Assembly: GCF_000718775.1 (NCBI RefSeq)
Contig: NZ_JOCB01000106.1
Coordinates: 1-27,990, forward strand
Length of the DNA: 27,990 nt
Origin: Streptomyces sp. NRRL S-31
GTDB lineage: Bacteria > Actinomycetota > Actinomycetes > Streptomycetales > Streptomycetaceae
Direction: 5' to 3'
Part shown: in pieces, positions 13,964 through 21,146 of the stretch
Layout of the letters: every line of letters starts with the position of its first letter
How positions within the stretch are numbered: position 1 is the stretch's first letter
Translations under genes and position numbers: made by a program
Notes under the pieces: generated by a model
What the model was told of the DNA's origin: nothing
Databases searched by the model: none
Seen by the model: the letters and a program-made list of their open reading frames with translations, nothing else

Positions 13964-14224
13964 GTGTCCGACGCGGTGACCCTCGTCGCCCTGCTGCTCG
14001 TGGCCGTCGCCGCCACCGGCGCCGTGCTGCAGCGCGACCCCGCCCGCCAGGCGCTGGCGCTCTCCGTCCTCGGCACCCTGCTGGCCGCGCTGTTCACCGT
14101 GGACCAGGCCCCGGACGTCGGTCTGTCCCAGCTGGCCGTCGGATCCGTCCTCACCCCCCTGCTGATCATGCTGTGCGTGCGCAAGGTCCGGCGCCGCGGC
14201 CGGACGAGGGACGGCACCCGGTGA
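13964..14224 (+). CDS. MbhD-like (DUF4040) antiporter subunit
   Basis: An 86-residue protein with three helices: VTLVALLLVAVAATGAVL, ALALSVLGTLLAALFTV and QLAVGSVLTPLLIMLCV. The sequence FTVDQAPDVGLSQLAVGSVLTPLL is the hallmark of the MbhD/DUF4040 domain (usually a...APDVA-x-tE-AvG). In canonical Mrp this domain is the C-terminal part of MrpA; here it is a separate gene, as in archaeal Mbh hydrogenases. GTG 13964 has GGAGG about 7 nt upstream. The stop overlaps the next start by 4 bases. Confidence 0.8.
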   Translation: MSDAVTLVALLLVAVAATGAVLQRDPARQALALSVLGTLLAALFTVDQAPDVGLSQLAVGSVLTPLLIMLCVRKVRRRGRTRDGTR

Positions 14225-14958
14225 ACCGGCTGCGGCTGTGGCTGCTGGCCGTCGGCGGCGCCGGCCTGGCCGCCCTGCTCGTCGCCGCCTGCCCCGACCT
14301 GCCGGAGTTCGGCGGCCGGCGGCACCCGTACGGCGACCGGGCCGTCCGCGCCGCCCTCGCCCGGCACACCGCCAACACCATCGCCTCCGTCAACTTCGAC
14401 CAGCGCGCCTACGACACCCTCGGCGAGACGAGCATCCTGTTCGCCGCCGTCCTCGGCTGTGTGGTGCTGCTGCGCCAGGCCCAGGGCGAGCACCGGGCCC
14501 CGCCCGAACCCGCCGAGGTGGCCCGCCCGGTCCGCCGCTACGCCCTGCTCGTGCTCCCGGTCGCCCTGGTCACCGGCCTGTACGTGATCGCCCACGGCCA
14601 GCTCAGCCCCGGCGGCGGCTTCCAGGGCGGGGTCGTCGCCGCGACCGCCCTGCACCTGCTCTACCTCGGCGCCGACTACGGCGCCCTGGAACGCGCCCGC
14701 CCGCTCGGCGTCTACGAGACCGCCGACGCCCTCGCCGTCTCGGCCTACCTGGTGCTGGGCCTGGCCGGTGTCCTCGCCGGCACCGCGTTCCTCGCCAACA
14801 CGCTGCTGCCGTACGGCACCTTCAACACGCTGTCCTCCGGCGGCACCGTCCCGCTGCTGAACGCGGCCGTCGGGATGGAGGTGGCGAGCGCGGTCGTCGT
14901 CCTGCTCGCCCACTTCCTGGACCAGGCCGTCGAGATCGAGGAGGAGCCGGGGAGTTGA
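14221..14958 (+). CDS. mnhB: MbhE-MnhB fused subunit of antiporter module
   Basis: A 245-residue protein of two parts. Residues ~1-95 are MbhE-like: a first helix, then TIASVNFDQRAYDTLGETSILFAAVLGCVVLL, matching the V-x-FD-R-x-DT-x-GE element that ends MrpA. Residues ~105-245 are MnhB/MrpB: LVTGLYVIAHGQLSPGGGFQGGVVAAT, AYLVLGLAGVL, then NTLLPYGTFNTLSSGG and NAAVGMEVASAVVVL. HGQ-x-SPGGGFQGG is diagnostic of MnhB. The GTG start overlaps the upstream stop (GTGA), indicating translational coupling. The symbol is by homology only. Confidence 0.85.
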   Translation: MNRLRLWLLAVGGAGLAALLVAACPDLPEFGGRRHPYGDRAVRAALARHTANTIASVNFDQRAYDTLGETSILFAAVLGCVVLLRQAQGEHRAPPEPAEVARPVRRYALLVLPVALVTGLYVIAHGQLSPGGGFQGGVVAATALHLLYLGADYGALERARPLGVYETADALAVSAYLVLGLAGVLAGTAFLANTLLPYGTFNTLSSGGTVPLLNAAVGMEVASAVVVLLAHFLDQAVEIEEEPGS

Positions 14959-14965
14959 GCGCGCC

Positions 14966-15316
14966 GTGACGCACGTGTTCCCGTACCTGGTCGCCGTCTA
15001 CCTGTTCCTGACGGGCTGCTACGGCCTCGCCACCAGCCGGAACCTCATCCACGCCGTCGGCTGCCTGGCCGTGTGCCAGTCCGCCACCTACGTCCTGCTG
15101 CTGGCGGTCGGCTACCGGGCCGGCGCCACCGCGCCCGTCTTCTCCGACCTGCGGCCCGGCTCCCGTCCGGTCGTCGACCCGGTGGTGCAGGCGCTCACCC
15201 TCACCGACATCGTCGTCGGCGCCACCGTCACCGCGCTGCTGCTGGCCCTCGTCCTCCAGATCGCCAAACGGCACGGCACGGTCGACCCCGACGAACTGCG
15301 GGAGCTGCGCGGCTGA
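14966..15316 (+). CDS. mnhC: MnhC/NuoK-like subunit of antiporter module
   Basis: A 116-residue protein with three helices (FPYLVAVYLFLTGCYGLATS, HAVGCLAVCQSATYVLLLAVGY, LTDIVVGATVTALLLALVLQIAK). DPVVQALTLTDIVVGATVTAL is the conserved core of the MnhC/NuoK family (DPLpQALvLTaIVI). An acidic residue usual in helix 2 of NuoK is not seen, as is common in MnhC. GTG 14966 lies 7 bp after the previous stop with GGGGAG upstream. The ATG of the next gene overlaps its TGA. Confidence 0.85.
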   Translation: MTHVFPYLVAVYLFLTGCYGLATSRNLIHAVGCLAVCQSATYVLLLAVGYRAGATAPVFSDLRPGSRPVVDPVVQALTLTDIVVGATVTALLLALVLQIAKRHGTVDPDELRELRG

Positions 15317-17091
15317 TGCACCACCTGATCCCGCTGCTCGTCGCCGTCCCGCTGCTCGGCGCCGCCCTGCTGGTGGCCACCGGCCGCCGGCTGCCCCGGA
15401 TCGCCGCGGAGATCACCGGCTTCGTGTGCTGCGGCGGCACGGCCGCCCTCGCGCTCGTACTGCTGCCCGAGTCGTCCCCGCCCATGGTCGAGTGGGTCGG
15501 CGGCTGGCTGCCCGCCGGCGGCGAGAGCGTCGGCATCCTCGTCGTCGGGGACGGCCCGGCGCTCGGCATGGCCGCCGTGATCTCGCTGCTGACCCTGGCG
15601 GCCCTCGTCTACTCCTGGCGCTACTTCGACGAGCCCCCGGCCGGTCACACCGGTGTGTTCACCGCGCTGATGCTGCTCTTCCAGGGCGCCATGTGCGGGT
15701 TCGCCGTCGCCGGCGACCTGTTCAACGCGTTCGTGTTCTTCGAGCTGATGAGCGTGGTGGCGTATGCCCTCACCGGCTACCGGATCGACGAGGCGAAGGC
15801 CGTCCAGGGCGCCCTGACCTTCGGTATCGTCAACTCCCTCGGCGCGTACGCCCTGCTGACGGGCATCGCCCTGCTGTACGCCCGGACCGGCGAGCTGGCC
15901 ATGGCGAAGATCGGGCGCGGCCTCGACGCGGCGGCCGGGAGCGGCGGGCCGGACGCGCTGGTCCTCGCCTCCTTCGTCCTGGTGCTCACCGGGCTGCTGG
16001 TGAAGGCGGCGGCCGTGCCCTTCCACTTCTGGCTCCCGGACGCGCACGCCGTCGCCCCCACCCCGGTGTGCATGCTCCTGTCCGGCGTGATGGTCGAACT
16101 CGGCGCGTACGGCGTCTGGCGCGTGTACGGCACCGTCTTCGCCGGCCCCGGCGGCATCCCCGCCGCCGACCTGACCCGGGCCCTGGTGACGCTCGGCGTC
16201 CTCACCGCCGCCATCGGCGCCGTCATGTGCTGGTACCAGCGGCACATCAAGCGGCTCCTTGCCTACTCCACCGTCTCCCACACCGGTCTGTTCCTCGTCG
16301 GGCTCGGCATCCTCACCCCCGAGGGCGACGACGGGGTCGCCCTGTACATCCTCGGCCACGCCGGGGTGAAGGCCGCCCTGTTCGCCTGCGCGGGCGTCCT
16401 CCTCGACCGGTTCGGCAGCGTCGACGAGCACGCGCTGCACGGCCGGGGACGCCCGCTGCGCGCCACCGCGGTGCTCTTCGCCGTCGGCGCCCTGGGCCTC
16501 GCCGGGCTCCCGCCGTTCGGTACGGCGCTCGGCAAGGCCGTCACCGAGGAGGCGGTCGGCGGCCCGCTCACCGTGCTGTACGTGGCCGCCTCCGCGATCA
16601 CCGCCGGCGCCGTCCTGCGGGTCACCGCCCGGGTGTTCTTCGGTCTCGGGGGGATCGGGCCCCGCCCCGGGGACGCGGAGTACGAGACCAGCGGCACCGA
16701 CGAGGAACCGGAGACCTCCGGCCTGCTGAGCCGGATCCCGGACACCATGACGACCGTGCCCGCCGTGCTGCTCGCCGCCGCCCTCGCCGTCGGCGCGGTC
16801 CCCGGCTTCGGCGCCGTGGTGGCCCGCTCCGTCAACGAGGCCGGCTCGGGCGGCGCCCGTGTCTTCGTGCACTGGACCGCGCACGGCGCGCTGCTGGGCG
16901 TGGCCTCCACCGCGCTGGCCGTGGTGCTCGCCGGCCTCGCCGTCACCCGCCCGGGCTGGGGTGCCGCCCCCGGCTGGGCCGCGCCCCTGCGGCGGTTGCA
17001 GTCCGGGCACGTCGGCGACTACGTGGCGTGGCTGCTGGTGGGCGCGACGGTGCTGGGGGCGCTGGCCCTGCCCGGTGTGCTGGGCTCCTGA
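15316..17091 (+). CDS. mnhD: MnhD-like proton-conducting antiporter subunit
   Basis: A 591-residue polytopic protein of the complex I antiporter family (NuoL/M/N, MrpA/D). Key residues of the proton path are present: E143 in FVFFELMSVVAYALTGY, K230 in GLLVKAAAVPFHFWLPDAH, H348/K352 in LGHAGVKAALF and K407 in GLPPFGTALGKAV. An acidic insert (residues ~450-475, TSGTDEEPETSG) separates the core 14-helix region from the last helices. This is the only large antiporter-type subunit in the operon; MrpA's own NuoL-like domain is missing. ATG 15316 overlaps the MnhC stop. The stop (17089-17091) abuts the stop of the convergent DUF4230 gene with no gap. The ion moved (Na+, K+ or only H+) cannot be read. 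Confidence 0.9.
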   Translation: MHHLIPLLVAVPLLGAALLVATGRRLPRIAAEITGFVCCGGTAALALVLLPESSPPMVEWVGGWLPAGGESVGILVVGDGPALGMAAVISLLTLAALVYSWRYFDEPPAGHTGVFTALMLLFQGAMCGFAVAGDLFNAFVFFELMSVVAYALTGYRIDEAKAVQGALTFGIVNSLGAYALLTGIALLYARTGELAMAKIGRGLDAAAGSGGPDALVLASFVLVLTGLLVKAAAVPFHFWLPDAHAVAPTPVCMLLSGVMVELGAYGVWRVYGTVFAGPGGIPAADLTRALVTLGVLTAAIGAVMCWYQRHIKRLLAYSTVSHTGLFLVGLGILTPEGDDGVALYILGHAGVKAALFACAGVLLDRFGSVDEHALHGRGRPLRATAVLFAVGALGLAGLPPFGTALGKAVTEEAVGGPLTVLYVAASAITAGAVLRVTARVFFGLGGIGPRPGDAEYETSGTDEEPETSGLLSRIPDTMTTVPAVLLAAALAVGAVPGFGAVVARSVNEAGSGGARVFVHWTAHGALLGVASTALAVVLAGLAVTRPGWGAAPGWAAPLRRLQSGHVGDYVAWLLVGATVLGALALPGVLGS

Positions 17092-17772
17092 TCAGCCCGT
17101 CGTGCCCTCCCGCGCACCGCCCGTCGTACCGTACGAGACGCGCACCTCCCGGAAGCCGAGCGAGCGCAGCAGGCCCTGGAGCATCCCGGTGGTGTTGCGC
17201 TCCGCCCGGGCGGTCAGCCCGCTGCCGCGCGCCGCGTCACCGATGTGGCGGACGGCGAGCTTCTGCACGGCCTGCTCGCTGTTGGGGTTGTCCGAGAACA
17301 GGTCGCCGAGCCGGTCCAGCAGGCCGCGTCGCTTGGACACGGCGTAGGAGTGGTCGGGGTCCAGGGCCGGCCGGCCCAGCCGCGCGTGCGGCAGGCGCAG
17401 GGTGGCGGACGTACGGTCCTCGTCGACCGTGACGTCCTTCTCGCCGACCTGTCCGAGGTCGACGTAGGCGTCCACGGTGCCCGCGCCGACGTACAGGGTG
17501 CGGGTGCCGCGGAGGGCGTCGGGCAGGAACTTCGCGTCCTTCTCCAGGTCCACCACGACCTGGAAGTTGCCGGACGCGGCGTCGTAACGGCTCATGTCCT
17601 GGACGGACTTCAGCAGCGTGGGTCCGGAGCGGTCGTTCGTCTCGGTGCCGAACAGGTCCTTGATGCCCGGGAGTACGGCCAGCCGGATGCCGGCGAACAG
17701 TAGGGCGAGCACCACTACGAGAGCCGCCAGGGCCTTGGCCCAGCCCGGCAGGCGTCCGATGGGAGTCGTCAT
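17092..17772 (-). CDS. DUF4230 domain protein, membrane-anchored
   Basis: A 226-residue protein with one N-terminal membrane anchor (AKALAALVVVLALLFAGIRL, about residues 12-31) and an extracytoplasmic domain. The features PTLLKSVQDMSRYDAASGNFQVVVD, LYVGAGTVDAYVDLG and ATLRLPHARL match DUF4230. The family has no established function; its all-beta look suggests a binding or scaffold domain at the cell surface. ATG 17772 has AAGGAGG about 8 nt upstream. It lies 81 bp downstream of the STAS gene on the same strand. It converges with the antiporter operon with no intergenic base between the two stops. Confidence 0.85.
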   Translation of the reverse strand: MTTPIGRLPGWAKALAALVVVLALLFAGIRLAVLPGIKDLFGTETNDRSGPTLLKSVQDMSRYDAASGNFQVVVDLEKDAKFLPDALRGTRTLYVGAGTVDAYVDLGQVGEKDVTVDEDRTSATLRLPHARLGRPALDPDHSYAVSKRRGLLDRLGDLFSDNPNSEQAVQKLAVRHIGDAARGSGLTARAERNTTGMLQGLLRSLGFREVRVSYGTTGGAREGTTG

Positions 17773-17853
17773 CGCGACGGTCCTCCTTCCTGCTCACCGG
17801 ATGCCCGCCAACCGCGCCCGCAGACCGGTGCGCCGGCCGATTCGCCTCCGGTC

Positions 17854-18234
17854 TCACAGCGAGCCGGACGCGGCCTCCGAGCGGGCCAGGGCCGCCTCCA
17901 GGTCGGGCTGCGGGGGCAGCAGCCGGGTCAGGCCGGTGGTCCTGAGGATCCGCAGGGTCAGCGGGTGCGTGCAGACGAGGTCCAGCCGGCCGCCGCGTTC
18001 CAGTACCCGGGCGCGGGCCCGGTACAGCAGCCGCAGCCCCGAGCAGTCGAAGAACTCCACCGGCCGCAGGTCGATCACGGCCCGGAGCCCGGCCCGGCCG
18101 GTGACCCGGTCGAGGGAGGGGCCCATCTCCGTGGCCGCGAGGATGTCGATCTCGCCCCGGAGCTCCAGCACGGTGTGCCCGCGGTACGCGTACATGCCCA
18201 GCTGCCGGGTGAGAGGTACGGGTTCCCGTCGCAC
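17854..18234 (-). CDS. STAS-domain anti-sigma factor antagonist
   Basis: A 126-residue single STAS domain. GHTVLELRGEIDILAA is the first strand and helix of the fold. VEFFDCSGLRLLYRAR contains the conserved Asp-x-Ser of antagonists, with S65 as the expected phosphorylation site of a partner RsbW-like kinase. Unphosphorylated antagonists release stress-type sigma factors. I chose GTG 18232-18234 because GGAGGTGGG lies just upstream; GTG 18252 would add six residues but includes that ribosome site in the coding region. No kinase or sigma gene lies adjacent, so the partner is elsewhere. Tandem TTGAC-N4-GTC repeats at 18319-18349 lie upstream. Confidence 0.88.
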   Translation of the reverse strand: MRREPVPLTRQLGMYAYRGHTVLELRGEIDILAATEMGPSLDRVTGRAGLRAVIDLRPVEFFDCSGLRLLYRARARVLERGGRLDLVCTHPLTLRILRTTGLTRLLPPQPDLEAALARSEAASGSL

Positions 18235-18632
18235 CTCGGCCCCACCTCCCACCCGTGCGCCGACGTCGCTTCCCGACCGTCAAGTTACCCCCGATAGAAG
18301 GAATTTGAGCATGTTCGATTGACATATGTCTTCGGGTTTGACGCGTGTCGTCGCGCTGACCTCTCAGTCCACCGGCGGCACCAGCCAGCTTGCCCGTCGT
18401 CCACCCCGGGCGGGGCGCGGCGCCGTACCCCCGACGGCGGTGATCCGGGTCCCGGTGACGGCCATGGCGGTGGCGGTACGGCCCCGCGGGGCGCGGACGG
18501 GGCCCGGTGGGGAGCGGTCCGGACGCCACCGCTTCCGCGCCGCCACCCGGACACACCCGGGGCGACTCGTGCGCGGACCCGCGGGCCATGGCCACACTGA
18601 ACCGAACGATCACTCAGAGGAGGCCGCACGCC
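18235..18632. other. Divergent control region between STAS and PPOX genes
   Basis: This 398-bp gap has an AT-rich core near 18285-18350 with the repeats at 18319-18349. GC-rich sequence without recognised features follows up to the PPOX ribosome site. Open frames here have no ribosome site or family features. Confidence 0.55.
18319..18349. promoter_or_regulatory. Tandem TTGAC-N4-GTC repeat
   Basis: TTGACATATGTC (18319-18330, containing the perfect palindrome GACATATGTC) and TTGACGCGTGTC (18338-18349) share TTGAC....GTC and are 19 bp apart start to start, nearly two helical turns. They lie about 85-115 bp upstream of the STAS start. They could be a two-dimer operator. Confidence 0.45.
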
Positions 18633-19097
18633 ATGACCCCGCCCCCCGCCCGGTCCGCCGAGCAGCGCAAGAAGGACACCCTCCACCGGCTGGAGAACGA
18701 CGTCGACGCATGGGTCGCCACCGCCGGCCCCGACGGCGGAGCCCCGTACCTCGTGCCGCTGTCGTTCGTGTGGGACGGCACCTCGCTGCTGATCGCCACC
18801 CCGGCCGACAGCCCCACCGGCCGCAACCTCGTGGCCACCGGCAGGACCCGGCTCGGCATCGGGCCCACCCGCGACGTCGTCCTGGTGGAGGGCGCCGTCC
18901 GGGCGGTGACGCCCGAGGACCTGGCCGAGGAGGACGCCGAGGTCTTCGCCGGCAAGACCGGCTTCGACCCGCGCCGACTCACCACCCCCTACCTGTACTT
19001 CTTCATCCTGCCCGAGCGCGTCCAGACCTGGCGCGAGGCGGACGAGCCGCGCGGGCGCGAGCTGATGCGCGACGGGCGGTGGCTGGTCGCCGACTGA
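18633..19097 (+). CDS. Pyridoxamine 5'-phosphate oxidase-family protein (PPOX fold)
   Basis: A 154-residue protein with the split-barrel flavin-binding pattern: VATAGPDGGAPYLVPLSFVWDGTSLLIATPADSPTGRNL, then TRLGIGPTRDVVLVEGAVRAV. Such proteins bind FMN or F420 and act as oxidoreductases; true PdxH signatures are not evident, so vitamin B6 synthesis should not be inferred. ATG 18633 follows AGAGGAGG with a 9-nt gap. The VOC gene starts 53 bp later on the same strand. Confidence 0.85.
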   Translation: MTPPPARSAEQRKKDTLHRLENDVDAWVATAGPDGGAPYLVPLSFVWDGTSLLIATPADSPTGRNLVATGRTRLGIGPTRDVVLVEGAVRAVTPEDLAEEDAEVFAGKTGFDPRRLTTPYLYFFILPERVQTWREADEPRGRELMRDGRWLVAD

Positions 19098-19150
19098 ATC
19101 CGACACCCGGGGATATCCGCTGGGGGAGAGGACACATCCGGGGAGGACCC

Positions 19151-19543
19151 ATGGCACTGGTGAAAGCGGGCGTGATGGTGCTGGACTGCGCCGAGCCCGA
19201 GAAACTCGCCGAGTTCTACCGTGAGTTGCTGGAGGGGGAGCGGACCGGCGCGTCCGCGAACCTGGTGGAGATCCGGGGCGCCGACGGCGTCCGGCTGGCC
19301 TTCCGGCGCGATGTCAACGCGACCCCGCCCAGCTGGCCGCGCCCGGAGAACTCCCTCCAGGTGCATCTCGACTTCCTGGTCGGCGACCTGGACGAGGCCG
19401 AGCGGCGCGTGGTGGGCCTCGGCGGCCGGCCGATCGAGACCAGGGACGCGGCGGGCCCCTACGAGGAACGCGGCTACGCCGACCCCGCCGGCCACTCCTT
19501 CACGCTCCGCCTGCTGCCCCCGACGGCACCGAAGCAGGGCTGA
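19151..19543 (+). CDS. VOC/glyoxalase-like domain protein
   Basis: A 130-residue protein with two beta-alpha-beta-beta-beta modules: VMVLDCAEPEKLAEFYREL...LVEIRG...LAFRRD and QVHLDFLVGDLDEAERRVVGLGG...YADPAGHSFTLRLL. HLDF and DPAGHSFTL are typical of the glyoxalase-like (VOC) subgroup often annotated as bleomycin-resistance/dioxygenase-related. Metal ligands could be the His of HLDF and other residues, but the catalytic set is not clear, so no reaction is claimed. ATG 19151 has GGGAGGA 5 nt upstream. Confidence 0.88.
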   Translation: MALVKAGVMVLDCAEPEKLAEFYRELLEGERTGASANLVEIRGADGVRLAFRRDVNATPPSWPRPENSLQVHLDFLVGDLDEAERRVVGLGGRPIETRDAAGPYEERGYADPAGHSFTLRLLPPTAPKQG

Positions 19544-19632
19544 CGGCGGGCACCGGCCGGCGCGGGCCGCACGCCCGCACCGGCCGGACGCGCCGGAGAA
19601 AGAGGCCCGAGCCCGGAGAACCAGGCCGGAAC

Positions 19633-19658
19633 GGGGCCGGGGCCGGGGCGGAAACGGG
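19633..19658 (+). other. Potential G-quadruplex between convergent genes
   Basis: GGGG-CC-GGGG-CC-GGGG-N7-GGG on the plus strand, 90 bp after the VOC stop and 73 bp before the DUF4235 end, in non-coding DNA. Confidence 0.5.
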
Positions 19659-19680
19659 TCCGCGCCGGCGCCGGGGACGG

Positions 19681-19716
19681 CCGTCCGCCCGTGCCGGCGC
19701 GGGGCCGGGCGGACGG
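19681..19716 (-). terminator. GC hairpin after DUF4235 gene
   Basis: CCGTCCGCCCG (19681-19691), 14-nt loop, CGGGCGGACGG (19706-19716): a perfect 11-bp stem beginning 15 bp beyond the DUF4235 stop on the minus strand. It may also end VOC transcription from the other side. Confidence 0.7.
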
Positions 19717-19730
19717 ACGGGGCGGGTGGG

Positions 19731-20033
19731 TCAGTCGCGGCCGTCCTTGTCGGTGGCCGGCCACACGCCCGTCGACCGGGCGATGGCCTTCGCACCGGTA
19801 CGGTCCACGGCACTGCGCACCACCGCGAAGATGGCGCCCTGCACCGCCGCGGCGAGCAGGATCTCGCCCCAGCCGCGGTCCGGGTCGAGGGCGTCCGGCG
19901 CGTCGTCCTCGTGCCGGATCACCTTCCACGCCTTGCGGAAGGCCATACCGGCCAGCGCGCCACCAGCCCAGCTGAGCACGAATCCGACCGGCTGGTAGGC
20001 GAGGGGGAGCTTCTTCTTCTTGTTCTTGGCCAT
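19731..20033 (-). CDS. DUF4235 small membrane protein
   Basis: A 100-residue protein. A lysine-rich start (MAKNKKKKLPLAYQPVGF) leads into a glycine-rich helix (SWAGGALAGMAFRKAWKVI). Then DDAPDALDPDRGWGEILLAAAVQGAIFAVVRSAVDRTGAKA gives a second helix and the DUF4235 signature (W-x-x-I...DEDRGW-x-E...A-x-x-GAIF). Function of the family is unknown; two membrane helices with short loops are predicted. It lies 28 bp after the GST gene and is probably its operon partner. The ribosome site GAGGAAG is about 11 nt upstream, which is slightly long. Confidence 0.85.
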   Translation of the reverse strand: MAKNKKKKLPLAYQPVGFVLSWAGGALAGMAFRKAWKVIRHEDDAPDALDPDRGWGEILLAAAVQGAIFAVVRSAVDRTGAKAIARSTGVWPATDKDGRD

Positions 20034-20061
20034 GTGTGTCTACTTCCTCGTCAGACGACCC

Positions 20062-21078
20062 TCATGCGGGCTGTCCCCGCGAAGGCACTCGTTCGCCCGG
20101 CGGCACCGGACCCGGCGGCGTGCCGTCACCGAACGGGCGGCCGCCCAGCTCCTCGCGGTGGTGGGGACCCAGCCAGCCCGAGAGGTCCGGGCCGAGCGGC
20201 ACGATGCCGGTCGGGTTGATCCCGGTGTGCACCTGGTAGTAGTGCCGTTTGATGTGGTCGAAGTCGACCGTGTCGCCGAAGCCCGGCGTCTGGAACAGGT
20301 CCCGGGCGTACGCCCACAGCACCGGGTGCTCCGTCAGCTTCCAGCGGTTGCACTTGAAGTGGCCGTGGTAGACGGCGTCGAACCGGACCAGGGTGGTGAA
20401 CAGCCGGATATCCGCTTCCGTGAGGGTGTCACCGACCAGATACCGCTGTCCGGACAGCCGTTCACCGAGCAGTTCCAGCCGTCGGAAGACGCTCGCGCAC
20501 GCCTCCTCGTACTCCCGCTGGTGCGTGGCGAACCCGGCCCGGTACACGCCGTTGTTGACGTCCTCGTACACCCCGGCCATCACCTCGTCGATCTCGTCGC
20601 GCCGGCCGGCCGGGTACAACTCCGGTGCGCCCGGGCGGTGCAGGGCCGTCCATTCGGTGGCCAGGTCCAGAGTGATGCGCTGGTAGTCGTTGGTGACCAG
20701 CCGGCCGCTGGGGACGTCCACGATCGCGGGCACGCTCACCCCGCCCGGGTAGCCGGTCTCCCGCCTGTCGTACGCCTCGGCCAGGAACCGGATGCCGAGC
20801 ACCGGGTCCCGGCCGTCCGGGTCCAGGGTGAACCGCCAGCTGCGGTCGTCCTGCACGGGGTCGGCGACCGCCATCGACAGCGCGTCCTCAAGGCCCAGCA
20901 GCCGGCGGGAGATCACCGCCCGGCTCGCCCACGGACAGGCACGCGAGACCACCAGCCGGTAGCGCCCCGCCCGCACCGGCCAGCCGTCCCGGCCGTCGGC
21001 GGTGATCCGGTCGCCGAAGTGGCTCCTGGACCGTTTGAAGCTCCGGTGTCCGTAGGCGCTGTTGCCGTCGCCGCCCAT
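20062..21078 (-). CDS. Glutathione transferase, Xi class (glutathionyl-hydroquinone reductase type)
   Basis: A 338-residue protein. The N-terminal thioredoxin-like domain has catalytic C48-P49-W50 in SRACPWASRAVISRRLLGL; C-P-W-A is the mark of Xi-class enzymes that reduce S-conjugated hydroquinones. Further family features are VSVPAIVD, NDYQRITLD, DVNNGVYRAGFATHQ, TEADIRLFTTLVRFDAVYHGHFKCN and HYYQVHTGINPTGIVPLGP. Actinomycetes lack glutathione, so here the thiol partner is probably mycothiol; that is inference. ATG 21076-21078 follows GAGGAGGAGA. It is divergent from the CDF transporter, about 70 bp between starts, so both may answer to one signal. Confidence 0.92.
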   Translation of the reverse strand: MGGDGNSAYGHRSFKRSRSHFGDRITADGRDGWPVRAGRYRLVVSRACPWASRAVISRRLLGLEDALSMAVADPVQDDRSWRFTLDPDGRDPVLGIRFLAEAYDRRETGYPGGVSVPAIVDVPSGRLVTNDYQRITLDLATEWTALHRPGAPELYPAGRRDEIDEVMAGVYEDVNNGVYRAGFATHQREYEEACASVFRRLELLGERLSGQRYLVGDTLTEADIRLFTTLVRFDAVYHGHFKCNRWKLTEHPVLWAYARDLFQTPGFGDTVDFDHIKRHYYQVHTGINPTGIVPLGPDLSGWLGPHHREELGGRPFGDGTPPGPVPPGERVPSRGQPA

Positions 21079-21146
21079 GTCTCCTCCTCCTCGTCGGCCG
21101 GTGCCCTCTCGCCCCTGCGTTCCCCCTTTCGGGCGTTCCGCACGGT

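Noticed and set aside
15426..17432. Long plus-strand frame overlapping the MnhD-like gene
   Set aside because: Arg/Pro-rich shifted frame of the same strand; the MnhD frame has membrane helices and conserved charged residues and overlaps MnhC correctly.
18319..18324. TTGACA as a -35 of a plus-strand promoter
   Set aside because: No -10-like hexamer occurs at 16-18 bp; the element fits better as part of a tandem repeat.
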